Positions 38,290 to 51,219 of a DNA stretch of 64,000 nt are shown here, in pieces (within the stretch, counting starts at the first letter, position 1; each line of letters starts with the position of its first letter). Below the pieces are notes generated by a model. It did not search any database. It saw only the letters and a list, made by a program, of their open reading frames with translations, and was not told the origin of the DNA. The DNA is from Cristatella mucedo. Lineage: Eukaryota; Bryozoa; Phylactolaemata; Cristatellidae. The translations under genes and the position numbers were made by a program. The DNA lies in the NCBI GenBank assembly GCA_009760855.2, contig WPIO01000122.1:1-64000 (forward strand). Reading direction: 5' to 3'.

Positions 38290-38810
38290 TTTCTGGTAAT
38301 AATATTATGAACAACAATACACTTGATAAAGTGCCCACAGAGAACTGAATCTCTTCATGGGTGCTTTTCATTTAATGCAAAGGAAAAATCAATTTAATAG
38401 TGAGTGATACCATGCTTGGTAAACAATATGAATACCGTGGTTTGGGGTGACACACACAGAGTCAGAATGTAAGTGTGGTTAGTAGCAGCATGCACAGCCT
38501 CAGCATGCATGAGCACATAAAGTACGAATCACAGCGGACCCGGTAAATGCTGTCCTAAATTGTGGTGTTTTTAAGTTCTTTTTAAATGTGGTCAAGTCAG
38601 GGGATGTTGTGATGCAAGTCAGGAGTGAGTTCGAGGCTTTAAGAGCATACGAACTAAATGCATGGTCTCCAAAGGTTGTGGGGTTTGTAAGAGGTATTGT
38701 AAAACTGTTAGATTCCGAAAAGCTGGTGGTACGATGCTTAGCCAGGTAGGGGAGTATATCTAAGAGATAAGCTCGAGCAAAAGAATGGAGTGTCCTAAAA
38801 CTGACCGTCG
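38290..38810 (-). mobile_element. CR1/L2-like LINE 3' end
   Basis: The tail starts with 'ataatattatgaac' and the hairpin core near 'aaagtgcccacagagaactg'. 'cagcatgcacagcctcagca', 'gattccgaaaagctggtgg' and 'ttagccaggtaggggag' follow, as in the 52395-53165 copy. It abuts a SINE at 38812. Confidence 0.75.
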
Positions 38811-38811
38811 A

Positions 38812-39000
38812 GCCGTGACGGCTTACAGGGTAAGGCGGTTACTTTTTACGACCTCGGTCTTGAGGTCATGGGTTCGAATCCTGCAGTGGGTGATCCTTCA
38901 TTGCTGCGGCAACCAGTGGTGATATCGGCGAAGGCTCTTCTGTCACTTTACAAAAGAGGCTTTTGAATCAGCTAGATTTGCTTGTGGTAAATTTACAATT
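38812..39000 (+). mobile_element. tRNA-derived SINE, family 1
   Basis: The tRNA-like head begins 'gagccgtgacggcttacag'. The B box 'gggttcgaatcc' is at about 38871. The body 'cagtgggtgatccttc' and the tail 'acaaaagaggcttttgaatc' follow. This is the copy with the best-preserved B box. Confidence 0.8.
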
Positions 39001-39284
39001 GTTCTCTACCTGCAGGCTATACAAAGAGAATGCAGACACATGAACATTTAAATTCATGTAGAATGCAGTCACGGAAAGCCGACCATCTCATAACACCCTG
39101 CCAGAAATATCACTCAGGTCTGCATGCCTTGCCCATCAATCTGGCTAATTAACGCCCAAAACTATTATCTCAGTACAAGTCCAATTTACTGAAGAAGAGC
39201 TCTTATGCTATGTACTTCAAATGTAAGTCAGCGACAAATCCGCTACACAGACCTCTGATTTACATTGCAAAATACTTGGCATGG

Positions 39285-39780
39285 TGATAATAATAATAAA
39301 GAATAATATTAACACATTTAATAAAGCACCCTCCAAGAACTCAGTCTCTTTCTAGGCGCTTTGCATTTGATGCATGCGAAACATGATGGAATGGTAGGTG
39401 TTAGCATGCTCGACAAACAACTCCAACCTAATTCATGGTGACATGCTGAGAGTCAGCAGGACATGTGGTTAGTGGCAGCATGCAGAGTGTTATCAGGCAT
39501 AAGCACATATAAGACTAACCACAAGGATTCAATTTGTTGTTGTGATAAATAGATGCGATTTGTATTCCTTTTCTTATGCGGTCAAGTATGGGATGTCGTG
39601 ACTAAAGTTGGGAGAGAGTTCCAGGCTTTGGGAGCATATGAACTAACGTCACGGTCTCGGAACTATTTCATATTTAGACGAGGTTCGGGTGAACAGTGTC
39701 TCAGAGCGTTATGCTAATGAACTCTAGCCCAGGGCAAATTATCTAAGGGTTGGAAGTAATGACCTGCCAATACGCAATTT
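39285..39780 (-). mobile_element. CR1/L2-like LINE 3' end
   Basis: It starts with AAT repeats and the tail hairpin 'agcaccctccaagaactcag'...'ctttctaggcgcttt'. 'gcatgcagagtgttatcagg' and 'gggagcatatgaactaacg' follow in family order. A family-1 SINE lies directly next to it. Confidence 0.75.
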
Positions 39781-39955
39781 ATCCTTGCTGATTAAACAGC
39801 CTCTTTTGAATTGTGGCAGAAGAGCCTTTTCGGCTATCACCACCACGTGTAGCTCAGCTAAAGGATCACCACAGAATTAAAAACCGCGACCTCGGGCCGA
39901 GGTCATGAAAAGCAACCAGGTTTCCTCGTGAGCCATCGGAGCTCACGGCTCACAT
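39780..39955 (-). mobile_element. tRNA-derived SINE, family 1
   Basis: It is the reverse complement of the 62930 copy: tail 'gctgattaaacagcctcttt', body 'ggctatcaccacc', head 'gtgagccatcggagctcac'. The B box is disrupted ('agaattaaaaacc'). Confidence 0.75.
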
Positions 39956-39999
39956 TTATGTCCCTCATAGCACATTTCTTGATATTTCCTTCGGCAGCT

Positions 40000-41180
40000 A
40001 TGGAAAAATGGGCATGCCAATTTAAACAAATGACAATGGCAACATAATCAATATGGTGATGTAACATAGCTGTCATGCTGAATTTCTGGTAGCCTGTCAT
40101 GGTCAAGGTCATAATTTCATGGTCTATGAAGTTATGGTTTAGGGAAAACCAATAGATTCTACACGATGCACTCAGTAGATATCACAACGTTGTCAAAATA
40201 TGAAAAAAATTAGTTCAAAGTGATGCATAATAAAAATAATCAAAAATATTTTGACATGTCAACTTTGCACGAGTCTGCCAAAATCACGTTTAGGGACTTT
40301 TGAGAAATGCTCAATTATACTTATGCTGCCGGTAATAATGATACGACTGGAATCTATTTGAACCAGTTAATGCCTGATTATCTTGCAAGTTTTTGGTTGC
40401 TGTGTGCCAATTAGCTGCTCCATAGATTTTAGATTAGAGGTGTGTTAAGAAAACAATGTCGAAGACTACAGATCACTCAAAGCATGCTCACGATCAAGAA
40501 ATATTTAGAGTCATTGGGTTCACTGTTACACAAATTCAAAAGCACATTCCAAGAAGCAAATACGTAAATCTTCACATCAATGCTATTGTTATTAGCACAA
40601 TCAAGATATTTTCATAACATATATATTGCATTTGATAAAATGTGTTAGAAAAAAGGCTACTTATATTCCAAATTGGTCAATATATTAACATACAATATGC
40701 CTGAAAGACAGCTGGAATTGTATATATATATACGGGCAAAAATGTTTTAAAATTACAAGTTGATTGGGTCACTGTTTTGTAAGATGTGACACTAACAAAG
40801 CACTGAGAGCATGCATTAGATTCTAGTCGTGCTAGAGAGAAACTGAGAACTCTAGGCTATAAAATACGACAGTGCTATGGAACTCCATACATCGCACAAA
40901 CAGTCAACATGCATAGATAATCCAATATCTTATGACTAGGTCAACGTATCAAGGCCCTTCTACAGAATCAGCCGATCATGTCTTTATTGCACATATCCAT
41001 GTACCAGCCATTCAGATGTGGGGCCCAACCCAAAATTGCCAATAAAAATATCATCTTACAAACGGCATGAATGAAAACTTGAAGTCTCCTAAATTTATCT
41101 TGAATAAAATTGAATCAACCAGCTGTCCCAGGATTCAATCGTGAATCTCGCATGTTATATTTGGCACACTTATTATATAT
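40000..41180. other. No gene seen
   Basis: AT-rich sequence with a 69-codon ORF (39903-40112, minus) that mostly overlaps SINE-derived DNA. No other feature recognised. Confidence 0.45.
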
Positions 41181-41189
41181 ATATATATG

Positions 41190-41335
41190 TCGCCGGGCTG
41201 GTTTGGTCTAGAGCTTAAGGTGCTCGCCCCGACCAAAGTCTGACTGAGGTCGTGGGCTTGTGCCCTGAGGCATGTGTGAAGCATCTGAATAGAGATTAAG
41301 TTCTCTTGGGGTGCTATATAAATTAATTATATATA
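41190..41335 (+). mobile_element. tRNA-derived SINE, family 2, with LINE-like tail
   Basis: The tRNA-like head is 'ctggtttggtctagagctta'; 'gtcgtgggcttgtgccctg' is at the B-box position. A tail with the hairpin 'agagattaagttctct' and 'gtgctatataaattaat' follows. AT-rich sequence similar to attatatatat lies on both sides and may be a target-site duplication. Confidence 0.75.
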
Positions 41336-41339
41336 TTGA

Positions 41340-42220
41340 ATGCTTGACCGAGATCTAGTAAGTATTTATTTGTCGTCCCTTATAATATGTGGGCAGAGGG
41401 TTACCTTTCATTCATTACAAGTTGCTTCAGCCTTGGCTTTTATTTAGCAATCTGACCATCACAGCATTACTTAATCTTTATCACGTTTTGAGCACGTTCA
41501 TACATACATACATAAAAGGCAAGTATCGGCCGTGTACAATTCGTATCATAATTAATACTATAGTCTGAAGCTGTTGATACTGTTAGCATAACATGTCATC
41601 GCAGCAGAGTTTGTGCTTATTATAAGTAGGTGCATGCAACCTAAGTTCGGCAGCCTTCTGGTAATCATAATTAGTCGGGAAGAAAACCTAGAACTAGGGT
41701 CAGCTTTCCTGTCAGTCAGGAAGCACCTAAATTCGCCACGAAATGTGTGATTGCAACTAACAACAGTTGAACAATAACAGCCATTTAGTTAATGAGCGAT
41801 CCTAGTATAACATAATGTAGAAATTTATTAAATTCTCCCCCTAGACAAGCTAGCACCTAAAAATATAGTTAAAATTAGACAGCTTAGCTGGTCTTCTGAT
41901 TTAGCCTGTAATTCGAGACCAGCACTAGCTTGCTTACGATGAGGGTTCTGCCGTGGGGAGTGATCTTGTAAGATATTCGCTAGGCTGTTCATAGCAAGAC
42001 TGGCTAGGTGCTGGCCTTTCAGGAGCTGGCCTTTACCTGGGAAAAAATCGGCTGGTTGCCTACGAGGGCAGCGTTATATTGACTCGGTGACAGTACAGAG
42101 CTTGCTATCATAGCACAAGCCTGGCAGCCAAGCAATTGCATCTGCAATAACTCATTGGCTCTGGGCAGACGATCTAGTGGGTGGTGTCTCCCGGGACTTC
42201 CACACAACAATGGTCTACCT
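41340..42220. other. No gene seen
   Basis: No exon or repeat copy recognised. Confidence 0.4.
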
Positions 42221-42224
42221 AAGC

Positions 42225-42421
<197 letters not shown>

Positions 42422-42423
42422 AT

Positions 42424-42450
42424 ATGAGTGTCAGTGTGTACGTGTGTGCA

Positions 42451-42486
<36 letters not shown>

Positions 42487-42535
42487 CATGTGTGTGTGTG
42501 TGTGTATAGGGTGTGTGTGTATGTGTGTGTGTGGG
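42424..42535. repeat. GT dinucleotide microsatellite, interrupted
   Basis: (GT)n with acg, catg and atag interruptions, adjoining the AT palindrome. Confidence 0.95.
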
Positions 42536-42839
42536 CATACTGTGCTTTGATTCGCACGGCACACAGAACGCTGGCACTGGACCACCACCAACAATTTATT
42601 ATATTTCCCTGGCCCCTCCCTCCCACTTGAGTTGCCACACCACGACCACGGCTATGCACTCGCCGACCTCGTTGGTGAATCCACCATCTGTTCACCAGCA
42701 GGTTATCGGCCTGTGTAAACGCCTTATTAGAAGCAGACCACAGTTGTGCACAGGCCCCTCTCGACGATGCTCCCAACGGCTGTTTAGGATAGGAGCTGTA
42801 AGAGCCAGCATATAATCAAACCACATGTGCATGCCTGAA

Positions 42840-44090
42840 AACTCGTGGAATAAGCTGAGTATTACTATTTTGTTGAGGAATATCCCAGCTTCAGAGTATC
42901 GCCAAGTCAGAGAGAACTCTTAAGTCGGAGGATCCTGCCAATTTGCCGCATACTTCTAAGCTCTGCCATTGCCTAAATATTGGCCAAAATTGAGGCATTT
43001 ACGATAATTAAAACAGCCACACACAATACAGACTTTAAAGCCAAAGCCTGCACTAGCCGGCTGCTGAATAACTGTAGTCCTTTTGTTCTTTCTGTCTATG
43101 TTTCATTCCTAGAGCCTGGTTTAAAGGTCTTGTCCTATTTACTACCTTATTCCTACCTACTTGATTCTTCGGTGTAAACTTCATTAATACAGTGGGGGCA
43201 ATCCGGACCTAAGGAAGATTTCGCTAGCAATCAGCAGCCGCATCAAGCTTTACTTTTTCATCCAAAAAATTGCAACTGATCAATCATTGAGGCAGCTCAG
43301 GCCAAGCTAACAGCATAGCGTTGAAGGGAATGGCAGAGGAGGCTCTACTTGACCGTTGACCTAATCGATTGGTTCAGTGTAAGTCCCTGTTTATGGAATA
43401 CTGTGAGCACGGAGTTCAAAAAATCAGATTTTGAGATGGCCAGCAGTAAGGGCAGTATAGTGGACAGATTTTATTCTACATGTTACTGCTTTAATGAAGC
43501 CTGGCTGTTGAGTAATGTTGCAGCCATCCCGTGAATCCTCAGTGGATGGAGCTAGTAGGAAGCAAGGGTTTCAGTTAGACAGTTACCTCAATCTCTGGCA
43601 AAGTGTAAGACAAAAGTAAGTAGTAGGTAGAGAGCAAGACTTGATTTCTAAATCAGGCTTAAGAGTCTGCGGCAATCTTATTTACCTCACATGATTCGGC
43701 TGCCGCAGCAGTCCACACTGTTAGGAAGGCCATTAGTTCATTAGCATATGTTCTTGACCTTTCGGGTTTGCTAGACTAAAAAGTCTTTGCCGAATCTGAC
43801 AGAAAATTTAAGACTGACAGTGCAAACTTAAAGTATGGTAATGGGTAAGCCGAGTAGAGATAATAACAACCAGTTCGATGCATTACCACCATTTTGGAAG
43901 CTGAAATTGCTAGTGCATCCACTGACATCAGGTCAAATCGGGATCAAAGATTACCTTTGCCCAGTGACTGCATTATGTTGGTTTAGTAATGGCCCATAGT
44001 GCCGGCCAATACCACTAAGTCCTTGCACCATTATCTCATCTATGTATTTAATATTCCAGTAAGGCCGGTTCCGGGTCTTTTGTGAGGCTA
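42840..44090. other. No gene seen
   Basis: Short ORFs only (61-65 codons), without motif or splice support. Confidence 0.45.
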
Positions 44091-44093
44091 CTG

Positions 44094-44097
<4 letters not shown>

Positions 44098-44125
<28 letters not shown>
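44098..44125. repeat. CT dinucleotide microsatellite
   Basis: A pure (CT)n run of about 14 units. Confidence 0.95.
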
Positions 44126-44128
<3 letters not shown>

Positions 44129-44300
44129 GTTTCACTTCGAAGCCATTTGAATTATTCCTTTGAACCCAAGGGAGAAGGGCAGGCAGTTCGCAGGCGATTG
44201 GCCGGACAGAGCGACAGAGCTCAAGGAGGATTCAGTGGAGGCCACTGAATAAGGTCTTATCGTACCCGAGCTGGCATTTTGTGTTTCAGTTGTGTTTTGT

Positions 44301-44462
<162 letters not shown>

Positions 44463-44899
44463 TTTGCCAGGGCGAAATAGACATAATTAATGAGCTGTGT
44501 GAGAAATTCGGTTGGTTCGAGCTCCTCGGTCTATTTGATTGGTATCCCACTACAGACGTAGGTAGCCTAAGTTCCGGGACGTATTTCCCTCACAAGAGCA
44601 CTTGGTGTAGTGTGTGAGGTATTCCTGCCGTTAAGGTGGAAGCAGAGCCCTAGTTCTGCAGTCAGGGTCTAGGCTCCGGTTGGGGCCCCTTCGTCCTATT
44701 TGGGTCGTTTACCACACTAGACATAGGTATTTCCATGTACAAGTCGTATTTGTTCTGCCGAGAGTTTGTGAGGAGTGTGGAGATAACACTGAGCTATAAA
44801 CACGGCGACATTGTGGGCTTGCTAATTAAATTCAGTAAATACCCCATATTGTGTTTCTTTCTAATTCAAGCAGAGGTCTCACGATCCCCTCCTTAAGTA

Positions 44900-45550
44900 A
44901 CTGTGCAAAGGTCAGTGCCGGGAACACTAGTTTACTCATTGGTTCACTGATTACTAGTTCACTTATTGGGCATAAAGGCAAACCGAATCGCATTGGACAG
45001 TAGGTCATGCACGTCGGTAAGCAGTAGCTTATGCGCAGCTTCCGGGAAGGATCTAGGCTATGCTGGCCTGATCAGACTGGTGCTTGCTTTCAGCAGCTAA
45101 CACTTACCTTGAATAAAACTCAGCAGGAGGCATACCGCCGAATAATACTGACTCTGTGGCTGCCTGGGGCCAGCCATCGCATAACAGAAACTGCAGCTGA
45201 GCAATTGAAGGGCACGGCCACGGTCTGCACTAGCTGGATCCTGAGTTAACACAGCTGACTTCCTCTTTCTTGCCATGCTAATCATTAGTATAACAGGTGA
45301 CCTCAGTGACCTCTAAAGTCTCAGCTGCCCCTGGAGTTCAGTTACTCAGGAAGACTGTTAGTTCTGTGGGGGAGCCCATTGACCTTCCTCATTTGCTAGC
45401 TGATAGCTAATCTAAGACTTGCTGAGGAAACCTTTCACGAAATCTTTCCAAAAGCCACACCAGCTTCCAACTAGAGGGGTGCTGAGAAGCACAGCTTCCA
45501 GAGAAGGCAGTCCACCCTTGTGCTTAAGAGATGGGAGCAGCTGCTTTGCT
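44900..45550. other. No gene seen
   Basis: An ORF of 72 codons (45031-45249) lacks support. No repeat copy recognised. Confidence 0.4.
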
Positions 45551-45554
45551 GTCT

Positions 45555-46170
45555 CGCCTAATAATAATAAAAGGAATGCATTTGCATAGCACCATATGAG
45601 AACTGAATCTCATTCCAAGCATTTTAAAAATGCTTTATATAAAGCATGACCAAGCGATCAGTGGTAACATAAAATAAATAAATAAATACTAGCTGATTTA
45701 GCAGCCTCTTTGACAAAAGAGCCTTAACGACTATCACCACTGCTTGCAGTGGAGATAAAGGATCGCCCACCGCAGGGTTCAAACCCATGACCTCGGGGCC
45801 GAGGATATGAAGAACAACCACCTTACCTAGTGAGCCATCACGGTTCACATTAATAATATGGTACAAGCCTGAAGTTGTTAGATATGACATGCACAGGGTT
45901 AATGTGTAGATGCTGTTAGTAGCAGAAGGCAGTGTCAGTATGCAGAGGCACACAAAAGGACGGATCGCGAAGACCTACTAAATGATTTACTAAGCAGCTA
46001 AGTTTTACATTGCACTTATTTTTAAATGTCTTCCTCTCAGGGATGTAGTGGTGTCAGGCGGCAGTGAGTTCTAGGCTTTGGGAGCATTTCAACTAGATGC
46101 AATGTCGACCGGAGTTTTGATTGTCATGCAAGGTATAGATGAATGAGCAGTCTTACCAATGGTTGTATGA
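45555..46170 (-). mobile_element. CR1/L2-like LINE 3' end, split by a SINE
   Basis: The tail (AAT repeats, 'agcaccatatgagaactgaa') is at 45555-45640. After the SINE at 45685-45850 the element resumes with 'ggtacaagcctgaagttg', 'cagtgtcagtatgcagagg' and 'gagttctaggctttgggag', in family order. Confidence 0.75.
45675..45850 (-). mobile_element. tRNA-derived SINE, family 1, nested in a LINE
   Basis: Reverse complement of the family-1 SINE: AAAT tail repeats, 'tagctgatttagcagcctct', 'ccgcagggttcaaaccc' (B box) and 'gtgagccatcacggttcac' (head). LINE sequence lies on both sides. Confidence 0.85.
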
Positions 46171-46179
46171 CTGTTTTTC

Positions 46180-46920
46180 TAGTGTAGGAGCTCATATTGT
46201 TTCAGGTTTAGAAGTAACAACAAATCTTTGACGGGAAGCTATCTTTTATTGTATCAAGTAAAACACACCTGCTCTGCTCATAGGACAAACCTGATAATAA
46301 ATGCAATGACATGGCCATCATGAAAAGCTGAACGATCCTAGTCTACACATTTAGATAGGAAATAGTTCTTACTGTGACATTAGTCTGGTTTATTTAGACT
46401 AAGCTGAACTGCTGGACGAGTTTCACCTACCTTGTAATCTCATGTTGTCTAAAGGCTGTACATGAGCTTTTTCAGTTCTCCACCGTGATTAGAGAAACAA
46501 GGTTTTGCTTCACTAAAACTGTGGAACTCACATCAATATATCTTAAGTGCTACATCATTGTTTCTTCCGACTTTAACACGGCGCTTTGTAACTGTCCCTT
46601 GCTGCTGCTTTGATTTTACTCACTCACCAGACTGTCCTCGTGACTCGGTTATTTTTTAACAGCTTTTTGCATATTGAGATCAATTCTGTAGCCTACCAAA
46701 TGCACGTTGCTATCTGCTTAGTTTTTGCACAGGCATTAAATAAGTCTTCAATAAAACGATACCTTCTGTCACGTTTGCATTGTGGAGTTAAATACACAGA
46801 TTCCTTTCAGTCCATAATTGAGGTCTTCAGGGGCTCTGTTGCAGTTAAAGTGAGCAAATGTATTCCTCCTACAGGACAGGCCTCCAGACGACTAGTCGTC
46901 AGCTGGGTAGGCCGGCCAAT
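46180..46920. other. No gene seen
   Basis: The longest frame (46610-46924, 104 codons, plus) has no domain and no splice signals that I can support. Confidence 0.4.
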
Positions 46921-46929
46921 GTAATGTAT

Positions 46930-47200
46930 CTCCGTCAGTAACTCCACAAAGTCATACAGACCATGTGGGTGTTATGCAGGAGAGTTTTGTATAGCGCACT
47001 CACAGCCTAAGCAGCTTTCGGTGTGCATTCGGTAGCCAACAGACTTTGTCTCACGCAACAAAGAGAAAGTGGGAAGCATAGCAGCGTTAGGAGAGCAGTT
47101 GAGGTAGTGAGTAGCATAGAAGTAGCAGTTCAGGACCGCTGAAAAAGATGTGCCATAGTCGGCAGTAGGAGAGTAGGCCAAGCAACATTCTTCTGGCTCT
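46930..47200 (-). mobile_element. LINE subfamily 2, 3' region
   Basis: It matches 49425-49640 in order: 'accatgtgggtgttatg', 'aggagagttttgtatagcgc', 'ggtagccaacagactttg', 'gaggtagtgagtagcat', 'gccatagtcggcag'. Confidence 0.65.
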
Positions 47201-47209
47201 AAACACAAG

Positions 47210-47940
47210 GCACTTTAATAGAAAAATACCTATAGGCCAGTTCCAGTCTAAGCACTTGGGACAGCTTCCGGCATCGAGGGAGCTAGCCTTCGAGCTCATC
47301 AGCCTGTACTCCTCCGCCGACAGGCCGACAGCTCTTACATTGTATGAATGCATCGTTTTTCACTGTCAAGATTTTGTCGGTTCCAAATCCACTAGACACC
47401 GTGAAGTAGTTTGTGGTGGATGGATGTCCTCTCATATGCTGCTAATGCTTGCATTTTGGGCGTTCCGTATAGTCATCTGCCGAGAGCCTGCAACCTCTAG
47501 ATAGTCTGTGGCTGCTTAGGCAGTCTGAGCTCTAATAAGGGGTCAGCCCAGTGCACGAAGGCTTCGTCATTCTTTCTTTAACAACTTCCTTCTAGATATC
47601 CTGGCATGTATGAGTCAAAGCACTAGGCAACCTACTTCTCAACCTGATCGACTCACCCCTCACCAATCTAAATCCTCTAGTGATTTTGTATTTATAATAT
47701 AAGCTCAATAAACTATCAGTCTGTTCACCACTGACATTAATTATCTAAATGTTATGACATTAAAACAGCATTTAGTTGACCTAATTATCAATGCCTTACC
47801 TTACGATGGGAATTTTTGTATATGCTTTTGCCTGTAGAATCCTGAATGATAAGGGTATCGATTGCAGCAAATCATTCCCCAAAGATTGCAAATGTACAGA
47901 AATAGATTTGGCTCCTTTAGAGTGGCTTACAGGTTTCCAG
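47210..47940. other. No gene seen
   Basis: No recognised repeat or exon. Confidence 0.4.
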
Positions 47941-47949
47941 ACCTGTTGA

Positions 47950-48540
47950 TGATAGTAATATTAATTTTGCACTTGTAGAGAACTGAATCTATATGCGCTT
48001 TACAGATGATGCAAAGAATGCCATAGCAAATGTTTAGTGGCAACATCTGCTAGCAGCAGGCATAGTGCAAGCAGGAACACAACACGATGGATGAGTCATC
48101 AGCATCATCTCGACTGATGAAACTCTTATTAAGGGAAGGCCCTCCGGTCCTCGAACTCGTCTCGTTAAACACCTTTATTCCGAAAAGCAAGAGGTAAAAT
48201 GCTTAGCCTGACACAGCAGTAAATCAGACAGGTAGGATGGAGCTTAGGAATGAAGGGACCTAAAAGTGAGTGACCGACCCGGAAATTAATGGACTGCTTG
48301 AGTCGGAGCCGCCAGCAGCTTGGCAAGCAGTGGTGAGATGTGGTATATGCGAGGCTCACGACAGACCAGCCTAGCTAAGGAGTTTTGAGAAAGCTGTAAG
48401 GGCCAGTTTGCACGGGCTGGCTGGTAATGGAGTCTTGAGTTATGGAAGTCTGGATGACTGGATGCAACAAATGCAAGGACCTATATAGATGTGGTATCCC
48501 TATCCAGACAAGTTCAAGTTTTGGCAATGCTACTGCTGAT
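47950..48540 (-). mobile_element. CR1/L2-like LINE 3' part with internal loss
   Basis: The tail core 'cttgtagagaactgaatct' is at about 47977. 'ttattccgaaaagcaag', 'aatgaagggacctaaaag' and 'gaggctcacgacagaccag' (48350) follow, then 'gatgtggtatccctatcc' (48490), which corresponds to the HAFVTSRL-upstream region. A stretch present in other copies is missing near 48130-48170. Confidence 0.75.
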
Positions 48541-48544
48541 AGAA

Positions 48545-49385
48545 CGGTAGGAGTGATAACACACGAGCATACTGAGACCAAGTTTATTCCGCCCCGGACA
48601 TTACCAGAAGCGTCAGGTGCAATGGAGTTCCTGCAACTGGTAGTTACACACCAATGGGAGGGGCATGCAGTGAATGTGAACACCCCCTTTGTTAGGAAAG
48701 CACATAATCTTTTTTGCCATGTCGGAGCTCGACTGGTTGGTCGAAATTGGTGTGTTGTAGCTGGAGATGTCATCAGACGTGTAATGGCATCTGCATCTAG
48801 TAAAGCGGTCACATCTACCCCTTTAACCTGCAGTGGATGGTCGTTATTGCTCGATGGCTCTCCTGTTTTGCTCGACAGAGTGACATCAATTGTATAGCAC
48901 ATTTTGCCGTGGGTTGCAACGATGGTACATTCTCGAAGCTGCTCGTCAGCTGCACTACTCTTGTACAGTATTGCTTGGCCGAGATTCAATGTGCTCGGAT
49001 CTCGTGCTCTGAAGTCTTAAGATGCCACTTTAATGGGCAATCTTCAAGCCGCACCGCTCACACTGCTTTGCTTCGCCCCAGCGATAATCTGGCAGCTGCT
49101 CTTTGCTGCAGAGATGCTGCTCCCCAGGACCGCATGAGCCTTGTTGCTGGATTATCACCTTACTGCAAACTGCTAACTCTCTGTGCTCTTCTGCACACTG
49201 CGCCGAGACAGTTTTGGGGGTTATCTTCGCAATCAAGATGCTCTCGCAGCTGCACTCGTCGTTGGATTAGATGCTCTATGTCGCTATGACGCTCTTGATG
49301 CAGCTGTTCACGGCCGAGAGTTGGCTCTTGCGAGCACACTTCGCCTCCAGGCAGCTCTCACCAATTGCCTACGCCTCATAGCAAA
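48545..49385 (-). mobile_element. Possible LTR-retrotransposon gag-protease fragment (decayed)
   Basis: On the minus strand an open frame (48989-48375) contains VKGVDVTALLDADA (about 48835-48795), which resembles the LLDTGA active-site block of retroviral-type aspartic proteases with the catalytic context altered. Upstream, another frame has QCERCGLKIAH, like half of a CCHC knuckle. The lower end of the frame runs into a LINE (48540). No LTR pair, reverse transcriptase or integrase was found next to it. It could equally be unrelated non-coding sequence. Confidence 0.3.
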
Positions 49386-49399
49386 TGTAATTTAAATTT

Positions 49400-51215
49400 T
49401 CTCCGTCTGCATTTCCAAAAAGTCATGAAGACCATGTGGGTGTTATGTAGGAGAGTTTTGTATGGCACACTCACAACCTACGCGGCTTTCGGTAAGCATT
49501 TAGTAGCCAATAAACTTTATCTCATGCAATGGAGAGAAATCGGGAAGCATAGCTGAGTCAGGAGAGCAGTAGAGGTAGTGAGTGGCATGGAAGTATCAGC
49601 TTAGCCCTGCTGAAAAGGATGAGCCATAGTCGGCAGGAGAGAGAAGATGTCGTTGCATAATAATGGTGGAAGCGAGTTCCTCAGTCTAGGACCTGCAGAA
49701 CTTTAGCTTTTGTCGCCTACGGTCTTTAAGCTGAAGAAGGGAACAGCTAATGTATTATTGACACCGGGCCTGAAGGTGTGAAGATGCTGACACTGGTGCA
49801 GCAGTTCACCTAAGTATGAAGCAGCCTTGCAGTAGTGGGCCTTTTGGGTCAGCGTAAAAGGCTACTAGGGAACGCAGCATACGGCCAATGCTTTGCTGCA
49901 AGAAGCAGTCACATGTTGCCGGTCCTTCGTCTGTGGCTGCCACAGCTATGCACTTACTTTGTTTTGGCCAGCAATGGAAGTAGCAGCTCAGGACGGCTAA
50001 AAAATATGAGCTATAGTCGGCAGCAGGAGAGTAGTTGTCGTTATGTAAGAACTGTGGAAGAGAAATCCACAGTCTAGGACCTGCAGAGCTAAAGCTTCTG
50101 TCGCCAACGGTCTTTAAGCAGAGGAATGGGACAGCTAATTTATTGTCCACGCAGGACCTGACTGCACGATGAGGCTGCAACTAATGCAGCAGTTCAGCTG
50201 GGTATGAAGGAGCCCATCTGTGGCTGGCTTTGTGGGTCAGCATAAGAACTTTCCTCTGTATCCCTTTCTCAATCGGTATCCATCCTAACTCATCTAGCAA
50301 AGGAGACAAGAGCTCAAACCGCTGCGACTTGAAGACTTGCCATGGAGCTAAATTCATAGTCAGCTGTAGTTGCCTAGTTGCTTTCTTTGGTAGCCCAGGC
50401 AAAAGGAAATTCAATAATCAAGCCGAGAAAGAACTAAGGAGCTAGTCAAATTGTGTGCATGCCACTGTCGAATACAGATTCTAATCTTGGATAGGGACCG
50501 CACGTGATGGCTAGCTGTAGAAGCAGTCTACTGAATGAACCTTTTACAATTGAGGCAGCTGTCGAAAACGATACCCAAATTTTGAACACATGGTGGTGGT
50601 CGCCAAACAGCTCCCCTTTTAGTAGAGCAAAGCCTTTTCATCTGGCGACAGGTACAGGGTGTCCTATGAGTAGCAGTTCAGTTTTATCGTCATTAAGTTT
50701 CAAGAATTTTTCCGACATCAAGGGGCGAATGTCGGCAAGGCAAGCATTCAGTTTTTCAGTTACTGCAGGATATTCGGATGGTTTGAATCACAAATACAGC
50801 TGATTATCGTCATCGACAAACGGGATATCCTACTCCATGGGCCCCAATCACTTTTCCCAGAGGTTAAGTATAAATGGAGAACAGCAAGGGACCGAGTACA
50901 GACCCTTGTGAGACTCCACAGGTGACCCGTCTCGTGTGTCAGACCTAACCCCCACACGATATGGATTGAACACAATCAGACAAGTACGATTGAAACCACG
51001 CCAATGCCTCGTCTGCTAGACCAATCTTTATTCTTAATCGTTTAAGTTGAACATCGTGATCAAAGATGTCGAATGTAGCTGACAGATCTAGCAGAGCTAG
51101 GGCAGTGAAATTCCCGTCATCGTCACCACGTAGAATGTCATTATTACTACGGAGAAGAGCAGTTTTAGTGGAGTTCTGCCTCGTAAACACTGTTTGAAAT
51201 ATGTATGACATTTCT
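49400..51215 (-). mobile_element. LINE subfamily 2: reverse transcriptase to 3' region
   Basis: Read on the minus strand the RT blocks come in order. ALALLDLSATFDIFDHD is at about 51100, then ADEALAWFQSYLSD, then the catalytic segment PFVDDDNQLYL (about 50805) with both Asp kept. FLKLNDDKTELLL follows (about 50695), then LPGLPKKATRQLQL (50395), SYPAELLH (about 50190) and GDRSFSSAGPRLW (about 50095). The 3' region near 49640-49860 repeats the block at 50035-50240, so two truncated copies probably lie head to tail. Frameshifts break it. Confidence 0.85.
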
Positions 51216-51219
51216 TCGG

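Noticed and set aside
48442-48897. 151-codon plus-strand ORF
   Set aside because: It starts inside a minus-strand LINE and overlaps the longer minus-strand frame; no domain.
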